Shown one piece after another: positions 56,887-64,000 of a stretch of 64,000 nt of DNA. The DNA comes from Sphingobium sp. CR2-8 (GTDB lineage: Bacteria > Pseudomonadota > Alphaproteobacteria > Sphingomonadales > Sphingomonadaceae): assembly GCF_035818615.1 (NCBI RefSeq), contig NZ_JAYKZY010000002.1, positions 994,501 through 1,058,500 on the forward strand, written 5' to 3'. Under the pieces are notes generated by a model. That model ran no database searches. It was given only the letters and a program-made list of their open reading frames with translations, and was not told where the DNA came from. The position numbers were made by a program, and so were the translations under genes. Positions within the stretch are counted from its first letter, which is position 1. Each line of letters starts with the position of its first letter.

Positions 56887-56916
56887 TCGTCATCCCGACC
56901 TGCGCCGGGATGACGA
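56887..56916. repeat. Palindromic repeat between atpA and atpG
   Basis: TCGTCATCCC (56887-56896) and GGGATGACGA (56907-56916), perfect 10-bp arms with a 10-base loop, the form of a widespread GTCATCCC repeat family. No T-run follows. Confidence 0.8.
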
Positions 56917-56924
56917 AGACTATA

Positions 56925-58457
<1,533 letters not shown>

Positions 58458-59012
58458 TTAGCCTTTCATCGCCTGGGCGAGCGTATTCAAACGGGTGCGG
58501 ATGGAGCTGTCGATCATCTGGCTGCCGATCTTGACGACCAGCCCGCCCAGGATCGCGGGGTCGACCTTTGCGTCGAGCGTCACTTCGCGGCCGACGCGCG
58601 CCTTGAGGCTGCGGGTCAGCGCGGCGATCTGATCGGCGTCGAGCGGATGGGCGCTCGTCACCTGCGCGCGCGCTTCGCCCTTGTGATTCGACAGCAGCGT
58701 TTCATAGGCGCGGATGACGGCGGGCAACTGCCCCAGTCGACGGTTCTGGGCGAGGACGCCCAGGAATTTCGTCGTCAGCGCATCGGTCCCCATGGAGGAT
58801 GCGACGGCGGCGATCGTCTTACCGCTTGCGTCCCGGCTCAACACCGGGCTGTTGATCAAGCCCTTGAAATCGGGGGACTGGGCAATTGCCGCCTTCAACC
58901 CGGCCAGGCTGTCCGCCACCGTGTCGAGTGCATTTGCGTCGCGGGCCAGATCGAACAGCGCCACCGCGTAGCGGCCGCTGAGGCTAGCCTGAATGCCGCT
59001 GTTAATCTCCAC
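58458..59012 (-). CDS. atpH: ATP synthase delta subunit
   Basis: A 184-residue stator subunit linking F1 to the b subunits. [60 protein letters not shown] and a C-terminal [20 protein letters not shown] match the family. GTG 59012 is preferred: it gives the usual length and has GGAGG about 11 bases upstream; ATG 59045 has no ribosome site. First gene of the atpHAGDC operon; the Fo genes are not adjacent, as usual in alphaproteobacteria. Confidence 0.94.
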   Translation of the reverse strand: MEINSGIQASLSGRYAVALFDLARDANALDTVADSLAGLKAAIAQSPDFKGLINSPVLSRDASGKTIAAVASSMGTDALTTKFLGVLAQNRRLGQLPAVIRAYETLLSNHKGEARAQVTSAHPLDADQIAALTRSLKARVGREVTLDAKVDPAILGGLVVKIGSQMIDSSIRTRLNTLAQAMKG

Positions 59013-59196
59013 GCGCCTGCCGTCCTCCGTTGATTTGCGGGTCATGCAAAAAGAGGGCGCGGTCAAATCCGTCCCGAGCCCCTGTTGCCCGGCCGGTTAG
59101 CAGCGCGATTATGACTATGCAAGTCATGTGACGCGATTCCAGCAATAGTGTGAAATCGCGCCTATTTGCCTGAGTATTTCCGCCGCGACGAATCGG

Positions 59197-60780
59197 TTAT
59201 GGCGTGGGATCGGTCGGGGCCAAACGGCCCTTCTGGCAATGATAGACGATCCGTTCATTGGGCTGGGCCGGAAGCAACGCTGTCACGTCGCTTTGGAACG
59301 TCGCGATCCGCGACAGCAGGTCGCTATCGCTACCGCATCCTTTGATAGGCCCCTTGCCAGCGCCTTCTTTGAGCAGCGCCCGCGCCTTGTCCATTGTGTC
59401 GATATCCGGCAGCCAGCGCTGGACGCGCAGCACACCGGTGGCCGGATCGAACTGGTTGCTGGTCACATAATTGGCCTCGTCGGGCAGGCTCATGCGCTGC
59501 CATGTCGTGCCGGACGCCACATATTGGGTGTTGCCATTGACGCATCCGCCATCGGCCCAGTTCAGGCCGATATCATTGGGCTGCGACACGGTAAGGCGGC
59601 TGCGCGCCAGATCGACCTTGCAGAGATTCTCCCCGCTCCAGGCAAAGGCGCCGTTGCCCACCACGCCCTTGTCGGCAGGCAGCTTGGCCCGCTCGTCGAT
59701 ATCCGCGAAGCTGGGGCGCAGGAAGAAGAGGCCGAGCGCCGACAGCAGCAGCACGCCGCCCCCGGCCAGGAACCATGTCGCCTGCTTTTCCTTGCCCTGA
59801 TTGTAGAACAGGCCGCCCGCGCCCAGGCCCAGCACGGCGAGCGCCAGCAGCACGGCGGCCCCGGCCATGGCGTTTTCGCGGGCGGTGATGATGTCGCGTT
59901 CCGCCGCGTCTCTGGCGCGGGTCATCTGCTGTTCGCGCGCGTCTGCGCTCGCGCGGCTTTTCTGCTCGGTCGCCTGCGATTCGCGCTGGGTGATGGCTGC
60001 TTCGGCGGCGTCCGCCTCCGCCATCGACCGGCAGGGAACGACGGTGTGCAGCGACGACACGCCCGCCTGACGCAGGAAGGAGGCGACTTCGCGCCACGAT
60101 ACGGCGAATCCGAACTCCGCGTCATTGCCGTCCGACACCGACCCGAAACTGTTGACGCCCAGCACACGGCCGCAATCGTCGATCAGTGGCCCGCCGCTGT
60201 TCCCGGCCGCCAGCGGCGCGGTGTGCAGCAGCGTGTCGAAACTGCGACTCGCCCGGCCGGACGAGATGTTGCCGCTGGTCTTCACCGTCGCCAGCGGTTC
60301 GACCAACTGCTTGAGGCCCAGGCCCTGCGCCCGATCTACCGTGCCGGGATAGCCGATCGCGGTCACATGCTGCCCGTCGCTCACCGCGCCCGCGTAGAAG
60401 GTGCTGACCGGCAGCGATCCTTCCTCCAACTGGATGAGGGCCAGGTCGTTGCCCGGCGAATAGGCGATGATTCGCCCGCCATAGGTCTTCGTGCCTTCGG
60501 ACGGGATGACGCCGATGACGAGATTCTTCTCCTCGCGCGCCAGTTCAACGACATGGGCGTTGGTCAGCACCTTGTCCGGCGCGACGGCAAAGCCGCTGCC
60601 ATGGCCCACGAAATAGGCGTCGGACCCATCCGTCGCGACCAGCGCGACACGCACCACGCCCCGCGCGGCAGAGGCGATATCCTGCTGCTCGGCATGCAGG
60701 GACGCAGGCACGCCGAGGGCGAGCGCGAAGGCAAGGGCAGGGGCGAAGCGGCGAAATAGGGCGACCATAGATGCGCGCAT
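59197..60780 (-). CDS. Membrane-anchored trypsin-like serine protease with unknown C-terminal domain
   Basis: A 527-residue exported protein. After a signal segment (FAPALAFALALGVPASLHAE) comes a chymotrypsin/DegP-like domain with VLTNAHVVEL (His), SPGNDLALIQLEEG (Asp) and APLAAGNSGGPLID (Ser). Then a charged coiled coil (EAAITQRESQATEQKSRASA), two membrane helices (AGAAVLLALAVLGLGAGGLF; FLAGGGVLLLSALGLFFL) and a 170-residue domain with paired cysteines (NLCKVD, GGCVNG, GCGSDS, YHCQKG) that I do not recognise. No PDZ domain is present. Start 60780 or 60768. Confidence 0.85.
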   Translation of the reverse strand: MRASMVALFRRFAPALAFALALGVPASLHAEQQDIASAARGVVRVALVATDGSDAYFVGHGSGFAVAPDKVLTNAHVVELAREEKNLVIGVIPSEGTKTYGGRIIAYSPGNDLALIQLEEGSLPVSTFYAGAVSDGQHVTAIGYPGTVDRAQGLGLKQLVEPLATVKTSGNISSGRASRSFDTLLHTAPLAAGNSGGPLIDDCGRVLGVNSFGSVSDGNDAEFGFAVSWREVASFLRQAGVSSLHTVVPCRSMAEADAAEAAITQRESQATEQKSRASADAREQQMTRARDAAERDIITARENAMAGAAVLLALAVLGLGAGGLFYNQGKEKQATWFLAGGGVLLLSALGLFFLRPSFADIDERAKLPADKGVVGNGAFAWSGENLCKVDLARSRLTVSQPNDIGLNWADGGCVNGNTQYVASGTTWQRMSLPDEANYVTSNQFDPATGVLRVQRWLPDIDTMDKARALLKEGAGKGPIKGCGSDSDLLSRIATFQSDVTALLPAQPNERIVYHCQKGRLAPTDPTP

Positions 60781-60882
60781 ACATATTGGAAGGCGCGCTT
60801 GGTGCAATCGGGAAATGCCGTGCCGACTTTTGAAAGCAAGGCGCGGGAAGCATGGTCAATCGCGTGCGTCTATCGCATAGGC

Positions 60883-61956
60883 ATGAACCAGATGACCCGC
60901 CTGAAACCCGCCAATAGCCTTGATGCACCGGGCATGCCGGACGACGATGCCTGCTGGGCCGCCTTCGTCGCGCGGGACCGGGCGATGGACGGTCGCTTCG
61001 TGGGCTGTGTCGCGACGACCGGCATCTATTGCAAGCCAAGCTGCGCGGCGCGCCACCCCCGGCGCGAGAATATGACCTTCCTGTCCGATCCTGCGGCGGC
61101 GCGCGCGGCGGGCTTTCGTGCCTGCCTGCGCTGCCATCCCGATGACGTCGGGCGCGATCGGCTGGCGGTCGCGGCGGCGGTCGCCTTCATCGAGGGGGCG
61201 GAGGACACGCCCCGGCTCGACGCGATCGCCGCCCATGCCGGCTATGCCCCGCATCATTTCCATCGCCTGTTCAAGCGGGAGACGGGCCTGACCCCCGCCG
61301 CCTTCGCGCGCGGCGTGCGTGCGGCGCGCCTGAAGGACGCGCTGGCGCATGACGGCCGCGTAACCGACGCTATCTACGAGGCGGGCTATAACGCCCCCAG
61401 CCGCGCCTATGCCGACGCGCAGGCCCATCTGGGCATGACGCCCAGCGCGTGGCGGGATGGCGGGCGCGGCGTCACGATTCGCTGGCGCACCGTGCAAAGC
61501 AGCCTGGGTCCGCTACTGGTCGCCGCGACGCACAAGGGATTGTGCCGCATCAGCTTCGGCGAGAATGAAGCGGACCTGCGCGCTCGCTTTCCTCGCGCCG
61601 ACCTGACCCCAGCCGATGCGACGCTGGACATGCTGGCGGCGCGGGTCGCCGCGCTGGTGGACGATCCTGCATCGGGCGCGGACCTGCCGACCGACATACG
61701 TGGCACGGCGTTCCAGCAGGCGGTGTGGGCCGCCCTGCGCGCCATCCCGCCGGGCGAGACGCGCAGCTATGGCGACATCGCCGCTGCGATCGGTCGCCCC
61801 GGCGCGGTGCGGGCGGCGGGCACGGCCTGTGGCGGCAACACTCTGGCGGTGCTCATACCCTGCCATCGCGTCGTGCGCGGCGACGGCGGCCTGGGCGGTT
61901 ATGCCTGGGGCGTGGACAGGAAACAGGCGCTGCTCGCGCGGGAAAAGGACAAGTGA
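60883..61956 (+). CDS. ada: Ada: methyl-responsive regulator and O6-methylguanine-DNA methyltransferase
   Basis: A 357-residue fusion. N-terminal zinc/phosphotriester domain with Cys50, Cys54, Cys81 and Cys84 (GIYCKPSCAARHPR, GFRACLRCHPDD); AraC-type helix-turn-helix IAAHAGYAPHHFHRLFKRET and DAIYEAGYNAPSRAYADAQA; C-terminal MGMT domain with GTAFQQAVWAALRAIPPGET and active-site LIPCHRVVRGDG. It repairs alkylated DNA and, once methylated, activates the adaptive response. Divergent from the protease; ATG 60883 (or 60892). Confidence 0.95.
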   Translation: MNQMTRLKPANSLDAPGMPDDDACWAAFVARDRAMDGRFVGCVATTGIYCKPSCAARHPRRENMTFLSDPAAARAAGFRACLRCHPDDVGRDRLAVAAAVAFIEGAEDTPRLDAIAAHAGYAPHHFHRLFKRETGLTPAAFARGVRAARLKDALAHDGRVTDAIYEAGYNAPSRAYADAQAHLGMTPSAWRDGGRGVTIRWRTVQSSLGPLLVAATHKGLCRISFGENEADLRARFPRADLTPADATLDMLAARVAALVDDPASGADLPTDIRGTAFQQAVWAALRAIPPGETRSYGDIAAAIGRPGAVRAAGTACGGNTLAVLIPCHRVVRGDGGLGGYAWGVDRKQALLAREKDK

Positions 61957-62033
61957 CGGAGATTGTGTCTTTTCATCCGCCCCGCGCTCCGCCACCTTGC
62001 CACCGGGGATAGCGGAAGGGGTAAGCGCGGACG

Positions 62034-63548
62034 ATGCGATTGTGGTTGAAGGCGCTGGCCGGGTTCGGCCTGGCGATCGCGAACATGGGCACGGCGCAGG
62101 CGGCCTGGTGGCAGGCGCAGACGCGGCATTTCACCGTCTATAGCGAAGGCAGGGACGAAACGCTGCGCGACTTTGCGGAGCAGCTGGAGAAGTTCGATTT
62201 CCTGCTGCGCCGCCTGACCGGCGTCACCAGCCCCGATCAGGGCAGCCCGGTGAAGGTCTATCTCCTGTCGAGCGAGGCCAAGGTCAAGGAACTGGCCCGC
62301 AATCCCAATATCGCCGGCTATTACACCACCTCCGATCGCAGCGCTTATGCGTTCCTGGCGCGCGGCGCGAAGACCAGCAAGTTCGACATGGGCGCCGAAG
62401 AGGTGCTGTTCCACGAATATACCCATCATTTCATGCTGCACCATTTCCCGGCCGCCTATCCGGCTTGGTATGTGGAGGGGTTCGCGGAATTTTTCTCGGT
62501 CGTGAATTTCCCCAAGGACGGGTCGATCCAGTTCGCCAAGGTGCCGATGGCGCGGGTGCCGGGGCTGGTGCTGGGCCAGCCCTATCCGCTCAAGCAATTG
62601 ATGTCCCGCACGACGGAGGGGCTGAACCTCAAGGATGGCGACCGCTATTATGGCACCGCCTGGCTGCTGACCCATTATTATTTCCAGAACAAGAATGCGC
62701 AGACGGCCGGCATGACCCGCTATCTGAACGACCTGGCGCAGGGGAAGAAGGATGTGCAGCCGGACAGCTATTTCGAAGGTGGGCTGGACGGACTGGAAAA
62801 GGAACTGAAGGCCTATATGCGTAAGCGCCTGATGATGTCCGTCATCAAGCCGCAGGAAATGACGATCGGCACGATCGCCGTCACGCCGCTTGATCCGGCG
62901 CAAGGCGCGCTGGTGGAGGATGAACTCCACCTCATCCATCGGCCGAAGAAGGAAGAGATTCCCGGCCTGGTCACGTCGATCCGCGCCAAGACCGCCAAAT
63001 ATCCTGACAGCGCCTATGCGCTGGCGCTTCTGGCGGAAGCGGAATGGGATGCCGAGCAGGGAGAGGCGGCGCTGGCGGACGCCGATCGCGCCATCGCGAT
63101 CGATCCCAAATCCTCCCGCGCCTATGCCGTGCGCGCGGAAGCTTTGCTCCAGCGCGCCCATGACAGCGACAAGGCGGAGGATTGGAAGGCCGCGCTGACA
63201 TCCATCGTCCGCGCCAATCGTGCCGATACCGAAGATCCGGTGCCGCTTGCGCTCTTCTACCGCTATCATGCCATGCGTGGCGGCAAGATGCCGGACATCG
63301 GCTATGACGGCCTGTACAAGGCGTTCAGCCTGTTGCCGCAAAATCCCAGCTACCGGTTCCAGATCGCCCATGCGATGGCCAGTCGCGGGGACTATGCGGC
63401 GGCGTCGGTCCTGCTCGATCCGATCGCCTTTTCGCCGCACGGATCGGATATGCGGCAGGCGGCCATCAGGATGAAGGAAGGCCTTGACGCGCAGGCGGCT
63501 AAGCAGAAGGACGCGTCTCCGGCTCGAAATCCCGCACCCGCGCCATAA
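62034..63548 (+). CDS. Secreted HExxH metallopeptidase-like protein with TPR repeats
   Basis: A 504-residue exported protein. Signal peptide MRLWLKALAGFGLAIANMGT-AQA. A gluzincin-like signature VLFHEYTHHFMLHHF (HEYTH) is followed at the right spacing by YVEGFAEFFSVV, whose Glu could be the third zinc ligand. The C-terminal 200 residues form TPR-like units (SAYALALLAEAEWDAEQGEA, SRAYAVRAEALLQRAHDSDK). It resembles uncharacterised DUF1570-type proteins. GTAAGCGCGGACG upstream gives no strong SD. Overlaps the convergent DUF1289 gene by 50 bases. Confidence 0.82.
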   Translation: MRLWLKALAGFGLAIANMGTAQAAWWQAQTRHFTVYSEGRDETLRDFAEQLEKFDFLLRRLTGVTSPDQGSPVKVYLLSSEAKVKELARNPNIAGYYTTSDRSAYAFLARGAKTSKFDMGAEEVLFHEYTHHFMLHHFPAAYPAWYVEGFAEFFSVVNFPKDGSIQFAKVPMARVPGLVLGQPYPLKQLMSRTTEGLNLKDGDRYYGTAWLLTHYYFQNKNAQTAGMTRYLNDLAQGKKDVQPDSYFEGGLDGLEKELKAYMRKRLMMSVIKPQEMTIGTIAVTPLDPAQGALVEDELHLIHRPKKEEIPGLVTSIRAKTAKYPDSAYALALLAEAEWDAEQGEAALADADRAIAIDPKSSRAYAVRAEALLQRAHDSDKAEDWKAALTSIVRANRADTEDPVPLALFYRYHAMRGGKMPDIGYDGLYKAFSLLPQNPSYRFQIAHAMASRGDYAAASVLLDPIAFSPHGSDMRQAAIRMKEGLDAQAAKQKDASPARNPAPAP

Positions 63549-63684
63549 CGGCGGCACGCGCCGCTTCCGTCATGCTGCGCCAATGCACGATCTCCTCGAT
63601 CGTCCGGCCACAACCGGTGCAAATCTTTCGCTCGCGGTCGAGCGAACAGAGATTGCGACATGGACTGACGAGGGGCCTGTCCAT
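63499..63684 (-). CDS. DUF1289 small cysteine-rich protein
   Basis: A 61-residue protein with four cysteines in SPCRNLCSLDRERKICTGCG, the DUF1289/YdhL pattern that suggests a metal or Fe-S site, then TIEEIVHWRSMTEAARAAVM. Its ATG overlaps the priA stop (TGATG), so it is probably co-translated with priA. Function unknown. Confidence 0.85.
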   Translation of the reverse strand: MDRPLVSPCRNLCSLDRERKICTGCGRTIEEIVHWRSMTEAARAAVMARVRDFEPETRPSA

Positions 63685-64000
63685 CACATGAAGCTGTAGG
63701 GATCGATGTCCACCGCGACGCGGGTCCCCGATTTCCAGGCCAGATTGCCCAGCCATTCGCGAATCGCCGCCTGAATGTCGATATTACGGTTGGCGTGGAT
63801 CAGCAGGCGGTGGCGATGCCGCCCACGTAGGACGGACAGCGGCGCAGGCGCAGGGCCATAGACGCGCATCCCTTCGATCACCGGCGCCGACTTGCCGATC
63901 AGCCGCGCGATCTGCGCCGCTTCGTCGGCATTCTCGCTCGATATGATGATCGCGGCGAAACGGCCGAAGGGCGGGGCGTTGGCGCGCCGCCGGTTCTCCG
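63684..64000 (-). CDS. priA: Primosomal protein N' (PriA), C-terminal end (cut by window edge)
   Basis: The last about 105 residues of PriA, the replication-restart helicase. The frame is open to the right edge. PPFGRFAAIIISSENADEAA, VYGPAPAPLSVLRGRHRHRL and the terminal VAVDIDPYSFM match the C-terminal domain. Helicase motifs and zinc sites lie outside the window. Confidence 0.9.
   Translation of the reverse strand, partial: ENRRRANAPPFGRFAAIIISSENADEAAQIARLIGKSAPVIEGMRVYGPAPAPLSVLRGRHRHRLLIHANRNIDIQAAIREWLGNLAWKSGTRVAVDIDPYSFM

Overview
The window reads as chromosome of a GC-rich sphingomonad (Sphingomonadaceae, most like Sphingobium or Sphingomonas). The signs are two long TonB-dependent receptors, a PopZ-like polar organiser with a CtrA-type box, a sphingomonad-style LuxR-LuxI-PhyH quorum-sensing locus, atpHAGDC in alphaproteobacterial order without the Fo genes, and several dispersed palindromic repeats. 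High GC gives many long antisense open frames; these were left out.

Layout. 0-4.6 kb: end of phnX, a DUF5690/organophosphate-antiporter-like transporter and a frameshifted TonB receptor, possibly a phosphonate-uptake set. 4.8-9.0 kb: a small secreted protein, then a coupled leftward operon (secreted repeat protein, ldhA-like dehydrogenase, membrane protein, L,D-transpeptidase). 9.0-11.5 kb: gene-poor DNA, a truncated phyH remnant, luxI and luxR. 11.7-23.3 kb: accessory DNA that looks like an integrated element ending at tRNA-Cys. It has a broken DUF6499/DUF2285 gene, a redox cargo operon with its TetR regulator and paired operators, a broken IS1182-family element, ardC, an excisionase-like HTH protein and a tyrosine integrase. 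A two-block repeat lies on both sides of the cargo (12.6 and 19.9-20.3 kb).

23.3-34.8 kb: core genes pcm-like, tolC, popZ, an S9 peptidase, valS (with a palindromic repeat translated inside it), a MATE pump and a HerA-like ATPase. 35-42.4 kb: acyltransferase, LLM oxidoreductase, Hpt protein, TusA-like protein, der, bamB, a YfgM-like protein and panB. 42.4-48.9 kb: a TonB receptor with a structured leader, YezD, an RBBP9-like hydrolase, PRC-barrel protein, OsmC, an EamA transporter and an exported methyltransferase. 49-54 kb: cpaF, a GT2 glycosyltransferase, a frameshifted methyltransferase and a polytopic protein. 54.1-59 kb: the F1 ATP synthase operon with repeats in two spacers and a clear terminator. 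59.2-64 kb: a membrane-anchored trypsin-like protease, ada, a secreted HExxH protein, a DUF1289 protein and the end of priA.

Six genes are split by one-base frameshifts. In four of them (TonB receptor, bamB, panB, methyltransferase) one more G or C in an existing G/C run repairs the frame, which suggests homopolymer undercalling in the assembly rather than gene loss. The other two (DUF2285 gene and IS transposase) lie in the mobile region and are more likely real decay.
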